A DNA stretch of 14,065 nucleotides, taken from positions 1 through 14,065 of the forward strand of contig CAZKYN010000070.1 in the NCBI GenBank assembly GCA_964556675.1, in the 5' to 3' direction. Below the pieces are notes generated by a model. It did no database searches. It was given only the letters and a program-made list of their open reading frames with translations, and had not been told where the DNA came from. Source of the stretch: JBDKTK01 sp964556675 (GTDB taxonomy: Bacteria; Desulfobacterota; Syntrophia; Syntrophales; UBA4778). The translations under genes and the position numbers were made by a program. Below are positions 1 through 6,548 of the stretch, in pieces (positions within the stretch are counted from its first letter, which is position 1; the number at the start of each line of letters is the position of its first letter).

Positions 1-1134
1 GACTTCGTGATCGACGTCCCGCAGGTGGCACAGGATCTCGGTCAGCGACCATTCTTCGGCGGCGGGGCGCTGGGCCCAGGCAGCCGGGCTGAGGGGCTGG
101 GTGAGGGCGGCGACAGCAGCGGGGGCAGCGCGCAGCCAGGCCAGCAAGGCCGCGGGCGTATCGAGCTGGGGGGTGAAGCTTTCGGCAGAGCGAGCCTCGA
201 GCCAGGGGATGAGCCCTGCCAGGGATCCAGCGGCGCTCCCGGCGGGGAGTTCGGCGGGGACGGGGGTGCCGTCCTCGGTGACCCAGTAGCCGGGGATGCC
301 CAAAACCGCCGCGGGAAGCAGATCATCTTCCAGGCTGTTGCCCACCATGACCACCGGCCCTTCGGGGCAGCCCAATTGGCCCAGAATCTCGGCGCAATAG
401 GCGGGGTTGGGCTTGGCAAAATGAAAGGCCTCGTAGGTGGTGATGAGGGCAAAGGGATAATCCGCGGTGGACAGGCCGGCCCATTCCAGGCGGTGTTTCC
501 GGTAGGTCTGCTTTGCGTAATTGTAATTCATCCGGTCTATTATGACATGGCCGACCTTGCCCTTGAGTTCTTCCGCAAGCCCCCCGGCGCCCGGCAGGAT
601 CGGCGCAATCATCGCGAAAGTGCTGATGCCGCATTCGTGCAGGGTCCTCAAGGCCTCGATCCGCCTGCTGACCGGCGGAGCGCCCGGTTCGAATATCCGC
701 CTGATGGAATCGTCGGCCGTTGTGACGGTGAACCCGACCTCGCAGTCCGCGGCCCTGTTGAGGATTTCGATGTCGCGCAGCACCAGGTCGGACTTGGTCT
801 GGACGGTAAAGGGCCAGCCGCTCGCGGCGAGGGTTTCCAGACATTTCCCCGTGAGCCCGTATCTTTTCTCCAGGGGCTGGTAAGGGTCGCACACGCCGCT
901 GACCCAGACCCTCCCGACTCTTTTCCTTTTCACTTCCCGGGCCAGGAGTTCGGGGGCGTTCACCTTCACGTCCACAAAATCCCCCCACCTCTCCCTGTGC
1001 CCGGTGAACCTCTTCATGAACTTCGCATAGCAGTAAACGCATTCGTGCGCACAGCCCACGTAAGGGTTGAGGGCATAATCATAAACCTGGGACCTGGAAA
1101 GGATGCTCTTGGCGATTATTTCCCGGATTTTCAT
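1..1134 (-). CDS. Chimeric frame: SPL-like radical SAM N-part joined to HAD C-half and DinB (partial, runs off left edge)
   Basis: The frame opens with ATG at 1134 and has no stop before base 1, giving 378 codons. Residues 1-218 read as a spore photoproduct lyase-like (Rv2578c-type) radical SAM protein: the cluster motif C28-x3-C32-x2-C35 lies in NPYVGCAHECVYCYAK, followed by SGVCDPYQP and, near its end, IDRMNYNYAKQTYRKHRLEW. In related proteins this last segment precedes the end of the domain. From about residue 219 the sequence reads as the C-terminal half of a HAD phosphatase: the motif III lysine is K241 in FAKPNP, and motif IV acids D270/D271 lie in MVGNSLEDD. A proline/alanine-rich linker and the start of a DinB-type helical domain (EEWSLTEILCHLRDVDHE, from about 361) follow. 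The HAD N-terminal half, with the nucleophilic aspartate, is absent. The ribosome site is weak. Domain families are well supported; whether this is one real gene is doubtful. Confidence 0.75.
   Translation of the reverse strand, partial: MKIREIIAKSILSRSQVYDYALNPYVGCAHECVYCYAKFMKRFTGHRERWGDFVDVKVNAPELLAREVKRKRVGRVWVSGVCDPYQPLEKRYGLTGKCLETLAASGWPFTVQTKSDLVLRDIEILNRAADCEVGFTVTTADDSIRRIFEPGAPPVSRRIEALRTLHECGISTFAMIAPILPGAGGLAEELKGKVGHVIIDRMNYNYAKQTYRKHRLEWAGLSTADYPFALITTYEAFHFAKPNPAYCAEILGQLGCPEGPVVMVGNSLEDDLLPAAVLGIPGYWVTEDGTPVPAELPAGSAAGSLAGLIPWLEARSAESFTPQLDTPAALLAWLRAAPAAVAALTQPLSPAAWAQRPAAEEWSLTEILCHLRDVDHEV
472..492. other. Junction between radical SAM and HAD coding sequence
   Basis: On the minus strand the codons here spell RLEWAGL. 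From memory of the families, radical SAM proteins of this type carry a YRKH-RLEW-like segment, and HAD phosphatases of this subtype carry a similar RLEWAG segment just before the cap/core return. The two families would therefore share a short stretch exactly at the switch. By hand count, bases 1-480 are about 69% G+C and bases 481-780 about 60%. The join is in frame. This fits a mis-join or recombination at a short shared sequence, but it is an inference. Confidence 0.55.
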
Positions 1135-1410
1135 ATTCCAGGCCCAATATAAATCAAGGCCGGGAGAATATAAAGGGGATTGGGACATATGCAGGCTAAG
1201 GAACTTTTTATCCGGGGATTCCGTTTCCGCCGAGGCTCCCGGGGGGGCCATGGGCGGCCTGAATGCCCTGCATTTCTTCGTCCTCCACAAGGCACAACTT
1301 TCCTTTTCCTCTTTTTTGAGCGGAGAAATCAGGTAATGACTTATTGTTTATTCCCGGCTTGATTCAGCACAATGAAGTTGTTCATTTAAAAAAAAACCGG
1401 GAGGTGCAAT
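1135..1410. other. Divergent intergenic region upstream of the radical SAM and SYLF genes
   Basis: This gap separates the minus-strand radical SAM frame from the plus-strand SYLF genes, so both promoters should lie here. I could not pick out a convincing -35/-10 pair on either strand. The stretch next to the SYLF gene is AT-rich and ends in a run of nine A's just before the Shine-Dalgarno site GGGAGGTG at 1399-1406. Short open frames here have no ribosome site and no recognisable protein character. Confidence 0.5.
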
Positions 1411-2154
1411 ATGAGATCAATCGGAAAAATTTTAGTCCTGTGTATCCTTGCTGCATTTCTGATCTGCTGCCATAAGGGTCCGCCGCCGACAACGACAGCC
1501 GGTGTAAGCCAAAACGAACAAGAAGCGCAGCAGCTCGTGCAAAACGCCCAGACCACATTTCAGAGCTTCATGGCAGACCCGCACATGGGCGTCATGCGCG
1601 ACCTCCTGCCGAGGGCCGAGGGCGTCTACATAGTGCCGCAGAGGCTCAAAGGCGCTTTTATAGTAGGGGCCCAGGGCGGAAGCGGAGTGCTTGTGAAGCG
1701 GACAAAGGATAACTCCTGGATCGGGCCCGCGTTTTATACCTTGGGCGGGGCAAGCTTCGGGCTCCAGGCTGGGGCGGAATCTTCGGAAGTCGTGTTTCTC
1801 ATTATGAGCCAGAGAGGTATTAACGCGTTCATGGGTAGAAGTTTAAAGCTTGGGGCGGATGCAGGCATTGCAGTCGGACCGATGGGCATCGGCGCTTCGG
1901 CAGCCACAGCCAATCTCAGCGCCGATATTCTGGCCTTCAATCGGAACCAGGGACTGTATGGCGGCCTTGCCCTTTCCGGCGCCGTAATTGAGCCCCGGGA
2001 AAGTCTGAATATTGCTTACTACGGGAAAAATGTCACACCTGCCCAGATCCTGGTGAATAATCTTACAGCTCCGAAAGGATCAGCGCTCCTGAAGCAGGTC
2101 GCGACGGCATCCCGCGAATCGTCACAGCCAAAGGCGAAACAGGCGCCGCGGTAA
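1411..2154 (+). CDS. SYLF-domain (Ysc84/DUF500) lipoprotein, paralog 1
   Basis: This 247-aa protein belongs to the SYLF / Ysc84 lipid-binding family. In eukaryotic members the domain binds phosphoinositides; bacterial members are mostly secreted or outer-envelope proteins of unclear role. Residues 1-20 form an export signal (positive MRSIGK, then a hydrophobic core) ending in C19-C20. C20 lines up with the lipobox cysteine of the next gene, but its -1 residue is Cys rather than Gly/Ala/Ser, so lipid attachment is less certain. The SYLF core spans about 60-235, with LLPRAEGVYIVP, GAFIVGAQGGSGVLV, GPAFYTLGGASFGLQAG, AGIAVGPMGIGAS and the late GLYGGLAL turn. The start is set by GGGAGGTG four bases upstream of the ATG. 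It is followed after 64 bp by a close paralog, probably on the same transcript. Confidence 0.93.
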   Translation: MRSIGKILVLCILAAFLICCHKGPPPTTTAGVSQNEQEAQQLVQNAQTTFQSFMADPHMGVMRDLLPRAEGVYIVPQRLKGAFIVGAQGGSGVLVKRTKDNSWIGPAFYTLGGASFGLQAGAESSEVVFLIMSQRGINAFMGRSLKLGADAGIAVGPMGIGASAATANLSADILAFNRNQGLYGGLALSGAVIEPRESLNIAYYGKNVTPAQILVNNLTAPKGSALLKQVATASRESSQPKAKQAPR

Positions 2155-2218
2155 AAAGCGGCAGCGCCGGTGAGCTTTCCGCTCCCGGTCCTGTTTCGGA
2201 AACTACGGAGGAACACAA

Positions 2219-2968
2219 ATGAGATTTGCAGGTAAATTTTTATTCCCGGCCATCCTGGCCATTTTGCTTGTCTCCTGCGCCTCAAAGACGCCTGCCCCCG
2301 CAACCGGGGCGGCATCCGACCAGGGCCGCATGGAGGCCCAGCAGCTCGTGGAAAGGTCCCAGATGACATTCAACAGTTTCGTGAACGATGCCAAAATGGG
2401 CGCCATGCGCGATCTGCTGCCCAGGGCAAGAGGTGTTTTCATCGTTCCCCAGCAGATCAAGGGGGCATTCATCGTCGGGGCCCAGGGCGGCAGCGGAGTC
2501 CTCGTCCAAAGAGTGCGGGATACCAACGAGTGGGCCGGTCCGGCCTTTTATACGGCAGCCGGGGCAAGTTTCGGACTGCAGGCGGGAGCGCAGGCAGCGG
2601 AGGTGGTCCTCCTGATCATGTCCGAGCGCGGCATTACTGCCTTCATGTCCAACAGCTTCAAACTGGGACTTGACGCCGGCATCGCTGTTGGTCCCATGGG
2701 CGTGGGCGCGTCGGCGGCAACCGCCAACCTCAGCGCGGATATCCTCAGCTTTTCCCGGTCCAAGGGACTGTACGGAGGCGTAGCCCTGGACGGCACAGTG
2801 ATCGCTCCCCGGGACAAGTGGAACTTTGCCTATTATGAAAAATCCGTCAAACCGACTGATATCCTCGTCAAAGGCTTCAAAAGCCCCCAGGCTGAAGGGC
2901 TTTTGAGAGCGATAGACGTGGCCTCGCGCGAAACGGCACAGCCCAAGGCGAAACAGGCGCCTCAGTAA
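2219..2968 (+). CDS. SYLF-domain (Ysc84/DUF500) lipoprotein, paralog 2
   Basis: This 249-aa protein aligns along its whole length with the gene just upstream. Shared blocks include GAFIVGAQGGSGVLV, ASFGLQAGA, DAGIAVGPMG and GASAATANLSADIL, and both end in a QPKAKQAP tail. The signal peptide ends in a textbook lipobox, L17-V18-S19-C20, so it should be a lipid-anchored envelope protein, matured at C20. A Shine-Dalgarno site (CGGAGGAA, 2206-2213) lies six bases before the ATG. The pair looks like a tandem duplication, with the two copies now differing at many residues. Downstream, a perfect 12-bp hairpin separates it from the convergent histidine-kinase fragment. The molecular function of bacterial SYLF lipoproteins is not established, so nothing more specific is claimed. 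Confidence 0.94.
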   Translation: MRFAGKFLFPAILAILLVSCASKTPAPATGAASDQGRMEAQQLVERSQMTFNSFVNDAKMGAMRDLLPRARGVFIVPQQIKGAFIVGAQGGSGVLVQRVRDTNEWAGPAFYTAAGASFGLQAGAQAAEVVLLIMSERGITAFMSNSFKLGLDAGIAVGPMGVGASAATANLSADILSFSRSKGLYGGVALDGTVIAPRDKWNFAYYEKSVKPTDILVKGFKSPQAEGLLRAIDVASRETAQPKAKQAPQ

Positions 2969-2990
2969 GAGCAGCAACGCGAATCATCAC

Positions 2991-3021
2991 GGAGCAGGGC
3001 TGCCGATTACAGCCCTGCTCC
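2991..3021. terminator. Perfect 12-bp hairpin between convergent genes
   Basis: GGAGCAGGGCTG (2991-3002) pairs exactly with CAGCCCTGCTCC (3010-3021) across a seven-base loop. It sits in the 60-bp gap between the SYLF pair and the convergent histidine-kinase fragment, where a shared terminator is expected. Neither strand has a T-run after the stem, so it is not a classical intrinsic terminator. It may mark a transcript end or protect 3' ends. Confidence 0.55.
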
Positions 3022-3028
3022 AGATCAC

Positions 3029-3538
3029 CTAGACAGCAGCCGTGACTATCGCCTTTGTCCCCCTGCCGTCGGATGCAATGTCGAATGACCCCCCGATATT
3101 CTGCAGCCTTTCGCGCATGTGCAGCAGTCCGAATCCCTTCCCGTCGAAGGCAGATTCCACATCGAACCCGATCCCGTCATCTTCCACGTAAACCGAGTAT
3201 TTTCCTCCCTCGGCCCTGGCAGTGACTTCAATTTGCCTGGCCCTGGAGTGCTTGATCGAATTCATGATCAGCTCGCGGACCGCCTGAAAGAGGATTATCC
3301 TGGTTTTTAAATCAGGCTCCCTGTCGACAGGTTCGGACTGGAAAAGAACCGGAATGCCATAGGTTTCGCTCATGCTGTCCGCAAGCCATTCCAATGATTC
3401 GACAAAACCAAGCTCGTACAGAACGGGCGGGCTCAATTCCCTGATGATGTTCCTCACTTCATGAATGGATTCTTTAATGAATCTATGGACATCATCCCAC
3501 AGTCTTTTCAGGGCCGGATCATCGATTCGTTCCGCCAT
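3029..3538 (-). pseudogene. NarX/DegS-type sensor histidine kinase fragment lacking the H-box
   Basis: The 169-aa product carries the second half of a HisKA_3 dimerisation domain (EVRNIIRELSPPVLYELGF, about 27-45) and a complete HATPase_c domain. The latter shows an N-box with N93 in ELIMNSIKHSRA, G1 at D121-G-I-G124, and G2 GKGFGLLHMRERL. The phosphoacceptor histidine normally lies upstream in an ELHD-like motif, and it is missing. Kinase-like sequence continues upstream of the ATG in the same frame (codons NKLRLDF) until a TAA at 3560-3562. This suggests that a longer gene lost its 5' part, sensor and H-box. Nucleotide binding could survive, so a free-standing ATPase or dominant-negative regulator is possible. 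No response regulator lies nearby. The ribosome site is weak (GAGG). Family call is strong; pseudogene status is moderately supported. Confidence 0.7.
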
Positions 3539-3580
3539 GAAATCAAGCCTCAGCTTATTTTAAATGAGGCAATAAGATGA

Positions 3581-3599
3581 GACCGGCTTATTGCCGGTC
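3581..3599 (-). terminator. Short hairpin after the nitroreductase gene
   Basis: GACCGGC (3581-3587) pairs with GCCGGTC (3593-3599) across a five-base loop, 28 bases beyond the nitroreductase stop. On the minus strand it is followed by TCATCTTATT, which is only partly T-rich. It is a weak candidate terminator for the nitroreductase. Confidence 0.35.
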
Positions 3600-3627
3600 A
3601 CGAAGACATGGCAAAGCTGAAATCAGT

Positions 3628-4176
3628 TCAATCTATGAATTTAAGGGCGCCCTTTGCATTGCGCCCGCCCGATGTAAATTTATTCTCGGCTGCCGCATAA
3701 CCCAGGATCACGGCGCACTGCAGGATATGATCGTCCGGAATCCCCGCTTCCCTCAAGAGTTCCCGGTCGCGGTTGAGCGCCAGGGTGGGCGATACGAGAA
3801 AGCATGTCCCAAGCCCCAGCCCCGTTGCCGCCAGGATCATGTTCTCCGCCGCGAGGGATGTGTTCATCGCGCCCAGGGGGCCTTCCGCGGGGGCGGACAG
3901 AAGCGCCAATACCGGCGCTCCGTAAAGCGGCTGATAGCCCGGCAGAGCCGCCCGCTGCTGCAGGAACGGGATGCCGGATTTGACCATGGCGTCAAGCGTC
4001 CTGTCGTTTATCTTCTTTCTCAGTTCCGGGTTGCGGACTACCGAAATCTGGAACGGGCCGGCATTGGGCGCCCAACGCCCCGCCTCGAGCACCTTCTCAA
4101 GATCGCCGGGGGCCACGTCTTTTTCCAGGTAGGCCCGGACGCTCTTCCTTTGCATGATCGCCTCTGAGATTTCCAT
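3628..4176 (-). CDS. Nitroreductase family protein (FMN-dependent oxidoreductase)
   Basis: This 182-aa protein has the compact nitroreductase fold signature. The N-terminal ISEAIMQRKSVRAYLEKDV carries the R10-K11-S12 set that contacts FMN phosphate in the family. GRWAPNAGPFQ supplies the next flavin-binding stretch, AENMILAATGLGLGTCFL is the central helix and glycine turn, and AVILGYAA lies near the C-terminus. Members act as homodimers that use NAD(P)H to reduce nitro groups, quinones or other acceptors, and the substrate cannot be read from the sequence. The ATG is supported by AGGAGA a few bases upstream. Its downstream neighbour on the same strand is the histidine-kinase fragment, 89 bp away. 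No functional link between them is evident. Confidence 0.93.
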   Translation of the reverse strand: MEISEAIMQRKSVRAYLEKDVAPGDLEKVLEAGRWAPNAGPFQISVVRNPELRKKINDRTLDAMVKSGIPFLQQRAALPGYQPLYGAPVLALLSAPAEGPLGAMNTSLAAENMILAATGLGLGTCFLVSPTLALNRDRELLREAGIPDDHILQCAVILGYAAAENKFTSGGRNAKGALKFID

Positions 4177-4252
4177 TTTGCTCTCCTTTAATTTTCATTA
4201 TGGGTATTTTATTGAAAGGGGGCTGATATTCCAATTTTTTTTCCGCCCATAA

Positions 4253-4461
4253 TTGTCCGCGCGGCGTCCGGAAGACGACAAGGACTTTGCACTCGCCTGC
4301 GTGGCGCCCCGCGACATCGAGGGGCTCACCATTGCGGAGACACGGCCACCGAGGGAAACATAGGGCAGGGTGGCACGCCCCTGGAGGAATTCGTGGAGTA
4401 CGCAAGGAATATCGCCGGAATAGAAGAGCCGGTGCCCGAACCCGAAAAGAAGAAAAAATAA
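4253..4461 (+). pseudogene. Frame-broken remnant of a gene 3' end
   Basis: Two plus-strand reading frames look protein-like in succession. From 4253 to about 4340 one frame reads LSARRPEDDKDFALACVAPRD, then IEGLTIAET. From about 4345 to the TAA at 4459-4461 another reads ATEGNIGQGGTPLEEF, then VEYARNIAGIEEPVPEPEKKKK. Joining them needs one frameshift near 4339-4350. There is no start codon or ribosome site, because the upstream bases belong to the nitroreductase leader on the other strand. A strong terminator follows 17 bases after the stop, as expected for a true gene end, although it also serves the DUF362 gene opposite. I do not recognise the family. It may be a decayed gene left by a deletion, or chance coding-like sequence. 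Confidence 0.4.
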
Positions 4462-4478
4462 ATTCCTCAGTGCCTGAA

Positions 4479-4519
4479 AAAAGGGCCATGGGCGCCTCCC
4501 CTGGCCCTTTTCTTTTTGT
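4479..4519. terminator. Bidirectional intrinsic terminator
   Basis: AAAAGGGCCA (4479-4488) pairs with TGGCCCTTTT (4502-4511) around a 13-base loop that can extend the stem further. On the plus strand the stem runs into TTTTCTTTTTG. On the minus strand it is followed by six T's. It can therefore end transcription from the DUF362 gene (stop at 4528) and from anything arriving from the left. Confidence 0.85.
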
Positions 4520-4527
4520 TTTCGGAT

Positions 4528-5619
4528 TCAGGAATCGAGCTTGTTTTTCAAATCGAAAGGATAGGGAGGACAGCCCCTGATGCGGATATCGTATCCGTCG
4601 CCTTTATTGCTGCAGTTGCCGAAAGCCAGCCGGAAGGCATTTACCGGGAGTTCATCTGTCTTTGTGCCCAGGTAAACATGCGTGTCCCGGGGCGCATCTT
4701 TCCCGTAAAGCTCGAATGAGAGCAGCAGAGCGTTCATGCAGGAGCTGCAGGCGTCGATGTTGTGGACGAAAAAGCCCTTCGGCGCCGCGGCGTGCATCCG
4801 CGCTTTCTTGAAGGGATAGCTCACGTCCTCGATTTTTTCTCCCAGGATCTCCGTCCGCGAAACGTCTATGCCGTTTTCTTCTATATACAGCTGAATATGC
4901 TTCGCTTCCTCGAGGCTGTGCCGCATGACAAGGCAGCCGGCATAATCCGTTTCCGCCCTGTCCCTTCCGGCCATGAGCAGGTTCAGGTCCACCATGTCCC
5001 CTCCCCGGGGGCCCATGCGCTCCATGCAGCGGCTGCAGTCGACGATGTTCAGGGCCGGCTCGACTACGCTGTTCAAATCCACTATGGCCTTGTCCAGTCC
5101 GGACTCGTGGAAACGCCGCTTCTCATCCCCTACGAGCAGCCCCTTGAGGTTCTTCAGGGCAAGCGTCACACCCGTTGCGTAATGGACCTTCATGACCGGG
5201 ATATTGATGATTGCATCTGTTTCAAACGCCTCTTTGGCAATCTTTATGGTTTCGAGCAGAAGGGGCTTTCTAACCTTCACCTCAACCGGTTCGGACCTGT
5301 TGAGGTTTATAAGCGGGATATCGTATTTCCGGGCAAGCTCCGCGAACCCGGTTTTGGCGAAGAACATATCGGTCATGCGCTCGTTGCCGAAAGTGGCTTC
5401 GGCAAGGACAATTGTCCCGGCGCCGAAGTCTTTTAACACCCTGATCAGGTGTTCGACAAGTTCGACGCTCGTCACCCCCTCCGTGCCGTTAATATTCGGT
5501 TTGAGCAAGACGGCATCGCCTCTGCGGATGCACTGACCGATCCCGCCGATGAGGTCCAGGGCCCGCTCCAGAGCCGGGCTCATTCCTGTTTCAGTCCTGA
5601 CTATGCTTACTCGTCCCAT
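4528..5619 (-). CDS. DUF362 domain-containing protein with paired Cys motifs
   Basis: This 363-aa protein is a DUF362 member, identified by VLLKPNING near 38-45, the IINIPVMKVHYATGVTLALK block (137-156) with NLKGLL after it, and the N-terminal VSIVRTETG strand. DUF362 proteins are soluble and often linked to Fe-S chemistry, but the reaction is undefined. It has no ferredoxin tail. It does carry C195-x2-C198, C291-x2-C294, C336 and C350 (in GCPPYP), which could form a metal or cluster site; that is an inference. The ATG is preceded by GAGGAG with short spacing. The gene is divergent from the cytidylate-kinase-like gene and ends at a two-way terminator, so it is probably transcribed alone. The second DUF362 protein in this window is only distantly similar. 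Confidence 0.9.
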   Translation of the reverse strand: MGRVSIVRTETGMSPALERALDLIGGIGQCIRRGDAVLLKPNINGTEGVTSVELVEHLIRVLKDFGAGTIVLAEATFGNERMTDMFFAKTGFAELARKYDIPLINLNRSEPVEVKVRKPLLLETIKIAKEAFETDAIINIPVMKVHYATGVTLALKNLKGLLVGDEKRRFHESGLDKAIVDLNSVVEPALNIVDCSRCMERMGPRGGDMVDLNLLMAGRDRAETDYAGCLVMRHSLEEAKHIQLYIEENGIDVSRTEILGEKIEDVSYPFKKARMHAAAPKGFFVHNIDACSSCMNALLLSFELYGKDAPRDTHVYLGTKTDELPVNAFRLAFGNCSNKGDGYDIRIRGCPPYPFDLKNKLDS

Positions 5620-5822
5620 GGCTCCTCAATTCTTCTTTTTATATCTTCCTTCAGGCGCGGAAAACAATCCCTTGCTTTCACGGAAGACGATAACTCTCAC
5701 GAATCCGTTCGCATGTCAAATTCCCCCCGGCGTCGTCCCAATCGTATTTTACATTTCTATTCTGCCGGCTTTTTTGATAAATATTCGAGTAGGCAAGGCA
5801 CAACCAAGGCGGGTGGAAGGAC
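5620..5822. other. Divergent promoter region
   Basis: This gap lies between the start codons of the DUF362 gene (minus) and the cytidylate-kinase-like gene (plus), so promoters for both should be here. The right half is AT-rich, with ATTTTACATTTCTATT and TTTTTTGATAAATATTCGAG. I could not assign a -35/-10 pair with proper spacing on either strand, and no palindromic operator stands out. Confidence 0.45.
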
Positions 5823-6443
5823 ATGGGGAAATTCCGGTCAATAGTCGTCTCGAGGCTGATGGGGAGCGGCGGCTCTTATATAGGCTACCTTGCCGCCAGG
5901 GAACTCGGGTTCCGGTACCTGGACCGGGAAATCCTCAGGGAAGCGTCGGAGAGGCTGGGTGTTGACCCCGCGCTCGTGGAACATGCGGAAGAGAGGTCGG
6001 CGGGAATTATCGAAAACCTGCTGCGAAGCTTTTCTTCCGGCGCGCCCGAATCCGCTTTCATTCCCCCTTCGGGGAGGGCCGTTTACGAACGCGACCTGTT
6101 CGAACTGGAAAGCACAATCATGAACCGGGTGGTGGACAAATTCAGCGCCGTCATCGTGGGCAGGGGCGCCTTCCACGCCCTGAAGGACCGCCCGGAAGTC
6201 CTGCGCGTTTTCGTCCACGCGCCGCTGGAATTCAGGATCAGGCGGGTAATGGAATCCAGGAAGACCGCTGATTATGAAAGCATCAGATCCATTGTCATTG
6301 AATCGGACCGCAGGAGGACCAGGTTTGTCAAGGACATCATCGGGGTGAACTGGATGGACGCGAGGAACTTTCACCTGTGCGTCGACGCAGGCGCCATGGA
6401 CTTCCGCTCAATCCTGGGCATGATAAAGACTTTCTTTTCATGA
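5823..6443 (+). CDS. Cytidylate kinase-like family protein
   Basis: This 206-aa protein matches the cytidylate kinase-like P-loop family (Cytidylate_kin2). The P-loop is at 13-21 (MGSGGSYIG). It is followed by the LAARELGFRYLDREIL segment with an acidic residue at D35, the core VIVGRGAFHAL (111-120), VFVHAPLEFRIRRV, and a basic lid-like stretch DRRRTRFVKD (162-171). The end, NFHLCVDAGAMDF, matches the family's closing strand. True cytidylate kinase phosphorylates CMP, but members of this branch have unknown substrates, so nucleotide kinase activity is plausible rather than shown. The start is supported by GTGGAAGGA just upstream. It is a single gene flanked by a divergent DUF362 gene and a convergent acyltransferase, with a terminator hairpin after its stop. 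Confidence 0.85.
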   Translation: MGKFRSIVVSRLMGSGGSYIGYLAARELGFRYLDREILREASERLGVDPALVEHAEERSAGIIENLLRSFSSGAPESAFIPPSGRAVYERDLFELESTIMNRVVDKFSAVIVGRGAFHALKDRPEVLRVFVHAPLEFRIRRVMESRKTADYESIRSIVIESDRRRTRFVKDIIGVNWMDARNFHLCVDAGAMDFRSILGMIKTFFS

Positions 6444-6462
6444 TGAGCAATTCGAAAAGCAC

Positions 6463-6497
6463 AAGGGGCCGCTGCATATCCGCATCCGGCCCCTTTT
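6463..6497. terminator. Intrinsic terminator between convergent genes
   Basis: AAGGGGCCG (6463-6471) pairs with CGGCCCCTT (6487-6495), with an extra small TGC/GCA pairing inside the loop, and ends in TTTT on the plus strand. It lies 19 bases after the cytidylate-kinase-like stop. On the minus strand it lies about 50 bases past the acyltransferase stop and is followed by a weaker T-rich stretch, so it may serve both genes. Confidence 0.7.
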
Positions 6498-6548
6498 CCA
6501 GCCCCGACACTGGGCAATTCTTGATGGTCACATCAAGAAAATTCTCCC

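Noticed and set aside
7..1152. A 381-codon plus-strand open frame
   Set aside because: It is the exact antisense register of the radical SAM/HAD frame, rich in Gly/Pro/Arg from GC-rich DNA, with no ribosome site or recognisable domain.
4097..4489. A 130-codon minus-strand frame overlapping the nitroreductase start
   Set aside because: It overlaps the well-supported nitroreductase N-terminus out of frame and shows no family features.
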